Shown piece after piece: positions 1-11,115 of a DNA stretch of 28,187 nucleotides (positions are counted from its first letter, which is position 1; each line of letters begins with the position of its first letter). The translations under genes and the position numbers were made by a program. Source of the DNA: Priapulus caudatus (lineage: Eukaryota; Priapulida; Priapulimorpha; Priapulimorphida; Priapulidae); NCBI RefSeq assembly GCF_000485595.1, contig NW_014577632.1:254349-282535 (forward strand). The letters run 5' to 3'. The notes under the pieces were generated by a model. That model was not told the DNA's origin. It saw nothing but the letters and a program-made list of their open reading frames with translations, and ran no database searches.

Positions 1-262
1 GCGCCCTCCATGAGTAAGTGCCTGCATGCATGCATGCCTACCTGCCTCCCTGGTTACCTACCAGTCTGCCTCGCTGTCTGTCTGCTTGCCTGCCCTGCAT
101 CACATGCATCGCTGCCTGCCTGCCAGCCTGCCAGCCTGCCTGCCTGCCTGCATCACTGCCCGGCTGCCTGCATGGCTGCCTGCCTCCATGGCGACCTGCA
201 TGGCTGTCTGCCTCTATGGCGACCTGCATGGCTGTCTGCCTCCATGGCTGTCTGCCTCCATC
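1..262. repeat. Degenerate tetranucleotide satellite, CTGCC strand
   Basis: Low-complexity DNA built almost wholly of four-base words related to CTGC/CTGG/CATG, cut off by the window edge. It is the reverse complement of the AGGC tracts at 3548-4556 and 7545-8658. The apparent Cys/Leu/Pro-rich reading frames in it are a by-product of the four-base period and are not genes. Confidence 0.92.
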
Positions 263-2130
263 TACATGCTTCACTTCGCTCGCAGCCATCGCGCCACGAT
301 TCCCATCTATGCTAATTTAGGGCAAATGCGCGTGCAACGTCGGTCGCCGTTGACTGCCAAGATAATATTCTTCGGCATTCTACACGTTAAAAGTGGAGTC
401 GGGCAGGCTGACAGCACGTGTGCATGGCAAAATCTGATCTACATGCATCACTTCGCTCGCAGCATCGCGCCAACGATTCCCATCTATGCTAATGTATGGC
501 AAATGGCGCTGCAACGTCGGTCTCCGTTGACTGCCAAGATAATATTCTTCCGCCGTTTTTATACGTTCAAAGTAGAGTCGGGCAGGCTGACAGCACGTGT
601 GCATAATAAAATATGATCTACAGGCTTCACTTCGCTCGCAGCATCGCGCCAACGATTCCATATATGCTCATGTGTGGGCAAATTGCGCTGCGACGTGATG
701 CGCCCGTTGACTGCCAAAATAATATTCTTTTGCCGTTCTTATATGTTCAAAGTGAAGCCGGGCAGGCTGACAGCACGTGTGCATGGTAAATTCTGATCTC
801 CATGCTTCACTTTGCTCGCAGCATCGCGCAACGATTCCCAGTTATGCTAATATATGGGCAAATGGCGCTGCAAGCGTCGTCGCCGTTGACTGCCAAGATA
901 ATATTCTTCGGCCGTTCTTACACGTTCAAAGTGGAGCCGGACAGGCTAACAGCACGTGTGCATGGTAAAATCTTATCTACATGCTTTACTTCGCTCGCAG
1001 CATCGCGCCATGAATTTCGCATGATGCCTATAATTATTAACATACCGGGGAATTGGGCCTCGAACGACGGTCGCCGTTGACTGCTAAGGATAATTTTCTT
1101 CGGCGTTTTTATACGTCAAAGTGAGAGGCCGGGCATGCTGACAGCACGGTGTGCAATGGTAAAATCTATCTACATGCTTTACTTCGCTCGCCAGCATCGC
1201 GCCATGAATTTCGCAATGAGCCTATAATTATTAACATACCGGGAAATTGCCTCGACACGAGCGGTCGCCGTTGAACTGCGATAAGAGTTGAAGAAGCATT
1301 AATTTTCTTCGGCCGTTTTATAAACGCTCAAGCTGGACGGCCGCTGCCAGCACGTGCTGCATGGTCAAATCGGATATATACATATTCCAATTCTAAGGTT
1401 TTCCCGCAGGCAATCGCAGCCGTGAACTTTCGCCATGATGCTATATTAACATAGCAGGGAATTGGTATTTCGAAAGACGTCGGTCTGCCGTTGACTGCTA
1501 AGATAATTTTCTCGGTCGTTTTTTATACGCTCAAACTGGAAGCGGGGCTGGGCTGCCAGCACGTGTGCATGATCAAAATCGGATATATATTATTCACTTT
1601 TTCGCATCAAAATCAAGCAAGCGAATGATTCTCGCAAATGATGGCCTATATTAATCGTACAGGAATTGGGCTCGACGTCGGTCTACCGGTTGACTGGCTA
1701 TAGATAATTTCTTCAGCCCGTTTTTAATAGCGCTCAAACTAGAGCGGGCAGGCTGCGCAGCAGTGTGCATCGGTGCAAATCGGATATACAATATTCACTT
1801 TTCTCGCAGCATGCGCCGAAATGATTTCCGCATGATGGCCTATATTTATATACAGGGAATTGGGCCTGCGACGTCGGTCGCCAATGACCTGCCAGATAAT
1901 TTCGTTCGGGCCGTTTTTAATAGCACTCCAAACTGGAGGCCGGCGGGGCTGCCAGCACGTGTGGCATGGTAAATCGAGATATATACTATATCACTTTTCT
2001 CGCAGTAAACAAAAATTAAACGCCGCATGAAATTTCGCATGATGGCCTATATCTCAAATATGCAGGGAATTGGCCTCGAAAGTCGGTCGCCGTGAATTGG
2101 CTAAAGATAATTTTCTTCCGCTTTCGGTGA
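262..2130 (-). repeat. 179-186 bp tandem satellite array, left copy
   Basis: About ten tandem monomers. The recurring anchor TTCGCTCGCAG lies at 275, 452, 631, 811 (as TTTGCTCGCA) and 990, giving a period of 177-180 bp; later units are longer and noisier. Each monomer carries the same ordered blocks: the anchor, a CGTTGACTGC block, a TTCAAAGT block and a CAGCACGTGTGCATG block. Units next to the AGGC satellite are one subtype, and units next to segment U are a second subtype containing ATTTCGCATGATG. No coding function is supported. Confidence 0.93.
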
Positions 2131-2955
2131 GGGTAATAGACTTGATATTAATTAATTGATATTAATTAATATTAGACTTGATATGTGAGGGGATGTAATT
2201 ATAAGTTAAATAATTCTCATCATAATTACGTGGCACAATTTTATATCAACATTGTTTCCTTTTCTCTTGACGCATAAGTATGTTATAGAACTTGTATTTC
2301 CCAGTAAAATTAACAAAGTTTTGATATGGATCAGAAAGAGCTCCTACAAGCGTGTTTATTTTTCTGCTATTAAGGTATACAGAAGCTTGCATTTTTCCAC
2401 TCAAAAATACTAAAAGCTCAGAGGTCTTCTGGGGGTTTTCGCTGCTCCCTGGACCGCCCACCGGGCTTTGCTCCTCGGCCCATGAGGGGCCATTAGGACG
2501 GCCCCTGGACCCCACCCAATTTAGTTCTCGCAAATACGCGCTCGAATTGGCGCTACCACGATTCACATTTTGTCACACCCCGAACGCTTTGCGCTTGCAC
2601 CTCAGGTCACGGCCGCCCCCCCCACTTTTTAAAACAATCTGGTGCCGCCGACTGCTTATTTGTGGATGTGCGTGCGTCGCAGTTCTGTCTTACTTGATAC
2701 ATGTATTGAGATTAAGATGGGTACAGTGAGGGTTTCAGGCAGGCTTGCTTAGGAATGACAACGAAAGTTTTCTGACATACGCATGGGCGGACCCGCATTA
2801 TTAGCTAGTTATAATGCTATGACAATATCAGTATGTTACACATAATCGGCTGGTGAGCATAACTTACAACCTGAACTGTGAATGAATACCTAGCGCAGAA
2901 TCGCAAGAAGACATATACAAGATTGCGTGCGCACAGCTTTGGCTGTTGATCCTAA
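2131..2955 (-). repeat. Segment U, left copy of inverted pair
   Basis: Not tandem. It is the reverse complement of 4885-5608 with perhaps 10% difference. Both copies carry a GC-rich central patch with runs of C (2441-2530) and AT-rich flanks. No convincing reading frame is shared by the two copies, so I treat it as a noncoding part of the repeat complex. Confidence 0.85.
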
Positions 2956-3174
2956 AGCCGCTGGCGCGCGGATGAGCTCGCGCAGTTCCGCGGGATATCG
3001 CACGCGACGCGGAGATGTTCAACGAATGAATCGCTGTCCGCGCAGTGAGACGTGCGCCAAATCGAGCCGCGCGGCACGTTCCTCACAGCGGTCCAGCGGA
3101 ATGGATCTGTAGTTTTAGAAGATGAAACTGATTATATATGGACGAATATTCCAGGAATTGAGATTATCGAAAAC
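2956..3174. other. GC-rich spacer between the inverted arms
   Basis: A short stretch with a clearly higher GC content than its surroundings. It is rich in CGCG and GCGC steps between 2960 and 3115 and I do not see it elsewhere in the window. It sits where the big inverted repeat ends. A minus-strand frame stays open for about 30 codons but matches nothing I know. Confidence 0.6.
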
Positions 3175-3547
3175 AGTAAGTGAAGCCTGTAGATCATATT
3201 TTATTATGCACACGTGCTGTCAGCCTGCCCGGCTTCACTTTGAACATATAAGAACGGCAAAAGAATATTATTTTGGCAGTCAACGGCGATCAACGTCGCA
3301 GCGCAATTTGCCCACACATGAGCATTATATGGGAATCGTGGCGCGATGCTGCGAGCGAAGTGAAGCCTGTAGATTAGAGTTTACCATGCGCACGTGCTGT
3401 CAGCCTGCCCGACTCCACTTTGAACGTATAAGAACGGCCGAAGAATATTATCTTGGCAGTCAACGGAGACCGACGTTGCAGCGCCATTTGCCCATAAATT
3501 AGCATAGATGGGAATCGTGGCGCGATGCTGCGAGCGAAGTGAAGCAT
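3175..3547 (+). repeat. Two satellite monomers, inverted orientation
   Basis: Two units of the same satellite as 262-2130, on the opposite strand, ending at the AGGC tract. Closely similar to about 6950-7545, which shows that 3175-4880 and 6950-8990 are direct duplicates. Confidence 0.9.
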
Positions 3548-4556
3548 GTAGATGGAGGCAGACAGCCATGCAGGTCGCCATGGAGGCAGACAGCCATGCA
3601 GGCAGCCGGGCAGTGATGCAGGCAGGCAGGCAGCGATGCAGTTTAGCAGGCAGGCAGCGATGCAGTTTAGCAGGCAGGCAAGCAGACAGACAGCGAGGCA
3701 GACTGGTAGGTAACCAGGGAGGCAGGTAGGCATGCATGCATGCAGGCACTTACTCATGGAGGCAGCCAGCTTTGCAGGACGCCATGAAGGCAGGCAGGCA
3801 GTTAGCCATAGAGGCAGGTAGCTATTCAGGCAACCGGGTAGCAAGACAAGCAGGCAGGTAGGCAGACAGGCAGTCAGGCAGCCAGGCAGCCAGGCAGTTA
3901 GCAATGGAGGCAGGCAGACATGCAGGCCGGCAGAGAAGCAGACAGGCAGCCACACAGGCTGACAACGAGGCATGCGAGACTAGCAAGTAGCCAGGGAAGC
4001 AGGCAGACATGCAGGCAGGCAGGCACTTACCCATAGAGGCAGCCAGCTTTGCAGGTCGTTATGGAGGCAGGCAGGCAGTTAGCCATGGAGGCGGGCAGCT
4101 ATGCAGGCAACCCGGTAGCGAGGTAGGCAGCCACTTAGCTATGCAGGCAGGCAGAGCCATGCAGTTAGCAATGCTAGTGCAGAGGCAGGCAGCCGTGCAT
4201 GTCCCCATGTGTGCAGACAGCATTGCTGATAGCCAGGCAGTGCTGCAGGCAGGCAGACAGCCAGGCAGGCAGACAGCCAGGCAGGCAGGCAGACAGCCAG
4301 GCAGGCAGACAGACAGCGAGGCAGACTGGCAGGTAGCCAGGGAGGCAGGCAGACATGCAGGCAGGCGTACAGGAAGCCACCCACGCATTCAGGCAGACAT
4401 GCACGCAGGCAGTCGGATAGCGGGGCAGACTAGCAAGTAGCCAGACCAGAAAGCATGCAGACATGCAGGCAGGCAGGTACTTAGCCATGGAGGCGGCCAT
4501 CCATGCAGGCAAGCAGGCAGTTAGCCATGGAGGCAGGCAGCTATGAAGGCAACCGG
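3548..4556 (+). repeat. Degenerate AGGC tetranucleotide satellite, middle copy
   Basis: Keeps a strict four-base register for long stretches (CAGG, CAGT, TAGC, CAGA, CATG). A higher-order pattern is visible: blocks starting ACTTAC or ACTTAG and running into a GGCAACCGGG-like word recur near 3746, 4023 and 4480. Confidence 0.92.
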
Positions 4557-4584
4557 GTATTTATATATATATATATATATGAAC
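4557..4584. repeat. (TA)n microsatellite
   Basis: An uninterrupted TA run at the boundary between the AGGC satellite and repeat R3. The same boundary has a TA run at 8663-8683. Confidence 0.95.
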
Positions 4585-4884
4585 GTTACAATCCTGGCAA
4601 GATGAATAGATAGATAGATGCTAAATAACTGCGTAGTGGCATGTGCGTCTTTTCGTGAAAGACGGGAAACAGCATCAGAGCTGACATTCCCCACTTTCAC
4701 GACGTTGAAAATGTTTACTCATTTATTGGAGAGAGCACACGCTGGGAAATCATGCATTTACATTAAAAATCTAAAATCTAGCATTATTTATCGATATATA
4801 CTAATGTCTGCGAACCTTAATACATCTTAAGTGAATACAGATAGATAGGTATTAGAGGGGCAAAGTGCCTTGTGAGGCGCGCAC
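4585..4884 (+). repeat. Dispersed repeat R3, copy 1 (truncated)
   Basis: Nearly the same sequence recurs at 8690-9100 and 20262-20640. It contains a conserved hairpin at 4654-4701: the 8-bp arms CGTGAAAG and CTTTCACG are exact complements, with an inner GGGAA/TTCCC pairing. This copy stops at 4884 (GCGCACT), where segment U begins, whereas copies 2 and 3 continue with TCAAGCAA. R3 is therefore a separate unit cut by the rearrangement. Confidence 0.88.
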
Positions 4885-5608
4885 TTAGGATCAACAGCAA
4901 AGCTGTGCCACGCAATCTTGTATCATGTCTCTTTGGATTCTGCTAGGTATTCATTCACAGTCAGTTGTAAGTATGCTCACAGCCGATATGTGTACATACG
5001 ATATGTCATAGCATTATAACAGCTAATAATGCTGGCTCGCCCATCTATGTCAGAAACTACGTTGTCATTCCTAAAGCAAGCCTGCCTGAAACCTCACTGT
5101 ACCCATCTTATCTCAAACATGATCAAGGAACAGAACTGCGACGCGACGCACACTCCACAAATAAGCAGTGGCGGCACCAAGATTGTAAAAGTTGGGGGGG
5201 CGTGCTGAGGGCAAGCCAAAAGGTTGGGGGTGGACAAAATGTGATCGTGTAGCGCCAATTCGAGCGCGTATTGCGAGAACTAATTGGTGGGGTCCAGGGG
5301 CCGGCCTAATGGCCCCTCATGGGGCCCAGGAGCAAAGCCCCGGTGGGGGTCCAGGGAGCGAAACCCCCAGAAGCTCTGAGCTTTTAGTATTTTTGAGGTG
5401 AAAAATCAAGCTTCTGTATGCCTTAAACAGGAAAATAAACACGCTTGTAGAGCCCTTCTGATCCATATCCAAACTTTTAATTTTACTGGAAATACAAGTT
5501 CTATAACATACTTATGGTCAAGAGAAAAGGAAACAATGTTGATATAAAATGTGCCACGTAATTATGAGAGAATTATTTAACTTATAATTACATCACCTCA
5601 CATATCAA
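4885..5608 (+). repeat. Segment U, right copy
   Basis: Reverse complement of 2131-2955. It joins R3 on its left and the satellite array on its right. The left joint is the inner edge of the large inverted repeat. Confidence 0.85.
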
Positions 5609-7545
5609 GTCATATTAGTCATGCACAATCGCCCGGCCGTGGCCGTTATACCCTCACCGAAGGCGAAGAAAATTATCTTAGCAGTCAACGGCGACCGACT
5701 TCCGAGGCCCAATTCCCTGCATATTGATATAGGCATCATGCGAAATTCATGGCGCGATGCTGCGAGAAAAGTGAATAGTATATATCCGATTTTACCATGC
5801 ACACGTGCTGGCAGCCCGCCCGGCTCCAGTTTGAGTGTATAAAAACGGCCGAAGAAAATTATCTTGGCAGTCAACGGCGACCGACGTCCGAGGCCCAATT
5901 CCCTGTATATTAATATAGGCATCATGCGAAATTCATGGCGCGATGCTGCGAGAAAAGTGAATATTATATATCCGATTTGACCATGCACACGTGCTGGCAG
6001 CCCGCCCGGCTCCAGTTTGAGCGTATAAAAACGGCCGAAGAAAATTATCTTAGCAGTCAACGGCGCCCGACGTCCGAGGCCCAATTCCCTGGATATTGAT
6101 ATAGGCATCATGCGAAATTCATGGCGCGATGCTGCGAGAAAAGTGAATATTATATATCAGATTTGACCATGCACCCGTGCTGGCAGCCCTCCCGGCTCCA
6201 GTTTGAGCGTATAAAAACGGCCGAAGAAAATTATCTTAGCAGTCAACGGCGACCGACGTCCGAGGCCCAATTCCCTGTATGTTAATATAGGCATCATGCG
6301 AAATTCACGGTGCGATGCTGCGGGAAAACTTAAAGTGAATATTATATAGTCCGGACTTTGACATGCACACGTGCTGGGCAGCCCGGCCGGCTCCAGCTTG
6401 AGCGTATAAAAACGGCCGAAGAAAATTATCTTCTTCAATCTTATCGCAGTCAACGGCGACCGTCGTTCGAGGCCCAATTCCCGGGTATGATTAATAATTA
6501 TAGCGCATCATTGCGCGATAATCATGGCGCGATGCCTGCCGAGCGAAGGTAAAGCATGTAGATAAGATTTTACCATGCACACCGTGCTGTCAGCATGCCG
6601 CGGCTCCACTTTGACGTATAAAAACGCGCCGAAGCAAAATTATCCTTAGCAGTCAATCGGCGACCGTTCTTCGAGGCCATTTCCCGGTGATGTTAATAAT
6701 TATAGGCGATCATGGCGACAATTCAATGAACGCGATGCTGACGAGCGAAGTAAAAGCATGTAGATAAGTATTGTTCCATGCCAACGTTGGCTGTTAGCCT
6801 GTCCGGCTCCACTTTGACGCTGTAAGAACGCGCCGACAAGACATAATTATCCTGGGCAGTCAACGCGCACGACGCTTGCAGCGCCCATTTGCCGCATATA
6901 TTAGCATAACCTGGGAATTCGTGGGCGCGATGTCTGCGAGCAAAGTTGAAGCGGCATGTAGATCAGAATTGTACCATGCACACGTTGCTTGTCTAGCCTG
7001 CCGGCTCAAGCTTGTGAACATATAGAACGCGCAAAAAGAATATTATTTTTGGCAGTCAACGGCGCGATCCACGTCGGCGAGCGCAATTGCCCACACATGA
7101 GCAATATACTGGGAATACGTGGCGCGATGCCTGCAGCGAAGTTGAGCCTGTAGATCATATTTTATTATGCGACACGTGCTGTCTAGCCTGCCGCACTCTA
7201 CTTTGACGCTATAAAAACGGCGGAGAATATTATCTTGGCAGTCAACGGAGACCGACGTTGCAGCGCATTTGCCCATACATTAGCATACGATGCGGAATCG
7301 TTGGGCGGCGATTGCTGCGCAGCGAAGTGGATGGCATGTAGATTCAGATTTATTGCCATGCACGACGTTGCTGTCAGCCCTTGCGCGACTACCACTTTCT
7401 TAACGTGTAAGAATGGCGAGAATATTATCTTGGCAGTCAACGGCGACGGACGTTTGCAGCGCCATTCTGCCCCTAAATTAGCATAGATGCGGCATCCGTG
7501 GCGCAGCATGGCTGCGAGCGAAGTAGAAGCAATGTAAGATGCGAG
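5609..7545 (+). repeat. 179-186 bp tandem satellite array, right copy
   Basis: About eleven monomers in the orientation opposite to 262-2130. The word TGCGAG recurs at 5761, 5947 and 6133, a period of 186 bp. Because 186 is a multiple of three, this part stays open in one frame over several monomers, giving a false repetitive protein. From about 6300 on, many extra single bases appear relative to the sister copies. Confidence 0.93.
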
Positions 7546-8658
7546 GCAGAACCGCCATGGCAGGCCAGCACAGCCCATGCAGGTCGCCATAGAGGCAGAC
7601 AGCCATGCACGGTCGCCATGGGAGGCCAAGGCCAGCCATGCAGGCAAGGCCGCCGGCGCAGTGATGGCAAAGGTTTTTAGGCAGGCATGGCTGGCAGCGC
7701 GTGTGCAGGCAGCAGCGATGCAGCTGATGTCCAGCGCAGGGCAAGCAGACCTGAAGCGAGCCCAGACTGGTAGGTAACCCGGGATGGCCAGGTAGGCATG
7801 CATGGCATGCAGGCACTACTACTCATCGGAGGCAGCCACGCTTTGGCAGGACGCCATGAAGGCAGGCAAGGCAGTTAGGGCGCATAGAGGCAGGTAGCTA
7901 TTCACGGCAACCGGGTAGAAGACAAGCAGGCAGGTAGGCAGACAGGCAGCTCGAGGCAGCCAGGCAGTTAGGCAATGGAGCAAGGCAGAGGATGGCAGCG
8001 CGGCAGAGAAGGCAGACAGGCAGCCCACACGAGGGCTGACGAAACGAGGCATGCGAGACTAGCAAGTAGCCAGGAAGCAGGCAGACATGCAGGCAGGCAG
8101 GCACTTACCCATAGAGGGCAGCCAGCTTTGGGCAGTTGTTATGGAAGGCAGGCAGGCAGTTAGCCATGGAGGCGGGCGCTATGGGGCAGGCTAACCCCGC
8201 GGTAGCGAGGTAGGCCAGCCACTTAGCTATGGGCCAGGCAGGCAGAGGCGCATGGCAGTTAGCAATGCTAGTTTGCAGAGGCAGGCAGGCGCGTGCAGTG
8301 GTCCCGCCGATGTGTGCAGACAGGGCATTGCTGATAGGCCCAGGGCAGTGGCTGCAGCAAGGCAGAGCAGCGCAGGCAGGCAGACAGACAGCGAGGCCAG
8401 AATGCAGGTAGCCAGGAGCGCAGGCAGACCATGCAGCAAGGCGTTACAAGGAAGCCACCCACGCATTCAGGCAGACATGGGCACGCAGGCAGTCGGATAG
8501 CGGGGTAAAATAAAAAAACAAAAAAAGACTAGCAATTAGCCAGACAAGAAAAGCATGCCAGCATGCAGGCAGGCAGGTACTTAGCCAATGGAGGGCGCCA
8601 TCCATGCAGGCAAGCAGGCAGTTAGGCATGGAGGCAGGCAGCTATGAAGCAACCGGGT
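7546..8658 (+). repeat. Degenerate AGGC tetranucleotide satellite, right copy
   Basis: The same order of words as 3548-4556, but with many stray single-base insertions that break the four-base register. No gene is supported. Confidence 0.9.
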
Positions 8659-8662
8659 ATTT

Positions 8663-8683
8663 TATATATATATATATATATCG
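8663..8683. repeat. (TA)n microsatellite
   Basis: TA run between AGGC satellite and R3, matching 4557-4584. Confidence 0.9.
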
Positions 8684-8689
8684 AACGTT

Positions 8690-9100
8690 AGCAATCCTGG
8701 CAAGATGAATAGATAAGATAGATGCTAAATAACTGGCGTAGTGGGCATGTGGCGTCTTTTCGTGAAAGACGGGAACAGCATCATAGAAGCTGACATTCCG
8801 CCATTTCAACGAGCGTTGAGAATGTTTATCATTATTGAGAGAGCACTACGCTGGGAAATCATGGCATTTACATTAAAAATTCTAAAATCTGCATTATTTA
8901 TTGTATATATACTGAATGTCTTGCGACCTTAATACATCTTAAGTGAATAGCAGATGAGGATCCGGTATTAGAGGGGGCAAAGTGGCGCTTGTGAGGCGCG
9001 CTCTCAAGCAATCACACGAATAAGGGCAGGCATTTTATCATGAAAGTCGGGAAACCAGCGCCACATTCTTCACAATGTCAAGTTTTCACGGGCTATCCTT
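8690..9100 (+). repeat. Dispersed repeat R3, copy 2
   Basis: Matches 4585-4884 and then continues past it, as copy 3 does. It has a CGTGAAAGACGGGAA hairpin arm near 8760 and a second, related arm (CATGAAAGTCGGGAAA) near 9038. Extra bases relative to the other copies suggest consensus noise. Confidence 0.85.
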
Positions 9101-9159
9101 AGGGCAAGAGTGCAGCCGGGTGATTCACACATGCCCCGTTTGCATTATATAATTATGTC

Positions 9160-9420
9160 ACATTTAGCAATATATATATATATATATGTATATATTTATA
9201 TAATATAAACATCTATATATATGGATGCGTATGTGTATAGTCAGCTAGCTAGACAAAGAATGTATTACTATTGGAGAGAGCTAGCACACGCTGGAGAATC
9301 ATTTACAGTAATCGCTCGCATTTACATTAATAATCTCAAATTTAGCATTATTTGGTAATATATACTGATGTATGTTAACATTAAGAGATAGATAGATAAT
9401 AGATAAGCTCCGTGTCTTGT
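9160..9420. repeat. (TA)n tract and a diverged R3 fragment
   Basis: TA-rich from 9168 to 9222. It is followed by GTATAGTCAGCTAGCTAGAC and AAAG at about 9233-9256, the reverse complement of about 20657-20680 next to R3 copy 3. Bases 9265-9400 resemble the middle of R3 (GGAGAGAGC, CACACGCTGG, CATTTACATTAA), so this is a fourth, older copy. Confidence 0.7.
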
Positions 9421-10081
9421 GATGCGCATACAGTAGAATATATATAGAGAGAAAGACAGATAAAAATGAAAAATAAATTTTTTAAATTTTTTAAAATTTA
9501 TCTAATTCCATTTGATATTGCAAATGTATACATATTTATACATGTTTATTGCATATTTATTGGTAAAAAAACTATTGATCGACTTTTCATAGGTAATTCT
9601 CGAGATAGCGGGCTAACCCCGTCCTAGTAGAAAGGCATATACGTACGTATCATTGAGACACTCTACATTGCCATGACAGACATACATGCAGGAATATAAG
9701 CTCAGTAAAATTATTAAATAAAATTTTCAATTTTATATACACTTTCGAAATATATATTATAACGTTTCAAGGTCAAATTCAACAACATATTAACAGAATC
9801 ATCTTAATTTACTTAAATTTTCGTAATAAGCTTAACTCACTCATACAAGTGATAGACAGGTGAAATAAATTTGTAGGGGCAGAGCATAGCAAGTTGCCAC
9901 TAATATCCTGGGTTATAGAGATCATATTTATATAACCACCAAAGGCAAAGAAGTATATATACTATATATACGTATATATTATGTACGTATATATTCAGAA
10001 AAATTCACATTGACACGACAGAAGCTAGCGTGCATACGTATGCGGTGTATATTGCTTGGCACATTCTCTGCTTCTCTTTAG
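9420..10081. other. AT-rich sequence without a recognised gene
   Basis: Many A/T runs and TATA words, with no open frame of note. Bases 9835-9930 resemble the second half of repeat R2 (AAATAAATTTGTA followed by GTTGCCAC), as found at 12133-12222. Confidence 0.6.
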
Positions 10082-10196
10082 TAAAAGCCCTGTGACCCCC
10101 GTCAAGGTAAGAAGCAGAGCACCAGGGATTTCTTCCAAGAAAGACAACCCTGATGTCAGGAGAAGTTGGCAACCAATATTTGCCATGCGATCATAA
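10082..10196 (+). CDS. Possible terminal exon, unknown protein
   Basis: A good splice acceptor (a pyrimidine tract ending TTTAG at 10081) is followed by 38 open codons ending in TAA at 10194-10196. The predicted peptide is basic and rich in Ser, Pro and Lys (it starts KSPVTPVK and ends RRSWQPIFAMRS), quite unlike the AT-driven nonsense around it. GTAAGA at 10107 could instead act as a donor, leaving a 25-base exon. I do not recognise the protein and see no partner exons, so it may be chance. Confidence 0.25.
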
Positions 10197-10344
10197 TTTG
10201 GGGCGTTCTTGTAAATTCGCCTTCAATAGTTCATATATCTGGCCTCTTAATTTACTGAAATTTTCGTGATATGGCAAATATTTTAAGCCTGACATCAAGT
10301 AAAGAAAGTTTTTTTAATTTTTTATCATTTTTGTTATTTTTTCC

Positions 10345-10496
10345 TTTATCAATATAGATGTGCAATCGTAAGGCTATCAAGCAGTAATGACTGGGCCATA
10401 TAACGGCTGCCCACATCAGCATTTGTATGTCAATGTATGCAAACGATTTCCTAGTACTGGAGACATCTTAACTACGGTGATTCAAAACAATCTAAG
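10345..10496 (+). repeat. Dispersed repeat R2, copy split by an insertion
   Basis: Shares GATGTGCAATC, CATCAGCATTTGTATGTCAA and TAGTACTGGAGACATC with 11990-12240 and 12373-12600. It stops at CAATCTAA, where the other copies go on with GTAAACATATG. The GGGCCCGGCAG that follows is probably the end of the Harbinger element. Confidence 0.8.
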
Positions 10497-10940
10497 GGCC
10501 CGGCAGTCAACACGCAGAGCTACGCTCATCACGATCGCGCCGTCCTTAAAAAAATTTGCCCGGCGTGGTTGAGGCTGGTTGAGAGCGTGGCCCAATTGGG
10601 GCCAGCCGGGCGCCAGCGGCGATACTACGAATGCTAACTAACGTCTATACTAGCACCTAAGTGCGTCTTTACCCGATCTCAATTGGGCGCTCAGACAAGC
10701 TTTCACCAGCTCAACACCACGCCCAGCATCACGCTTGCACTGCGCGGACTGCGTCATTATTGCGACCAATCAGATCGTGTTGCGTTCAAACGACGCTTGC
10801 ACTGTGGCCATTAGCAACGCTCACGCGCGCCTCAACTGCGGCGCACAATCACGGGCCGCCGACTGCGCTGGCAACGATCATAAAAATACCGCGCCGCGTT
10901 CTATAACATCATCATTCATTCTGCGTGCTGTTCAAAACTT

Positions 10941-11030
10941 AACATCAAGGATAATTACTTAAGATCAACATTTATCAACTTAAATCAAGATTATTTATAA
11001 TCAAAGATTAGTTAACTCAAGATTATTTTC
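10941..11030. repeat. Short degenerate tandem repeat, about 18-20 bp unit
   Basis: Around five imperfect copies of a word like ATCAAGATTATTTA. AT-rich and flanked by GC-rich sequence of the presumed Harbinger element. Confidence 0.55.
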
Positions 11031-11115
11031 TAGCGGACCACAGACTATGGGCGCGCCAAGAAGACAAGGGGAAGAGGCCGTGGAAGGGGGAAAGGTCTAT
11101 CCATCCACACACAGT

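Noticed and set aside
26-616. Long Cys/Leu/Pro-rich reading frame
   Set aside because: It arises from the CTGCC tetranucleotide and runs on into the satellite. The copies at 3374-3973 and 7198-7803 are scrambled differently, so no protein is conserved.
2246-2729. Overlapping frames in segment U on both strands
   Set aside because: The other copy at 4885-5608 does not preserve either frame.
3548-4556. CRISPR-like regular repeats
   Set aside because: There are no constant repeats with unique spacers; it is a degenerate tetranucleotide in a eukaryotic genome.
5605-6111. Repetitive open frame with a 62-residue period (LTAKIIFFG)
   Set aside because: The 186-bp monomer is a multiple of three and so stays open by arithmetic. 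The 179-bp monomers of the same family do not keep the frame.
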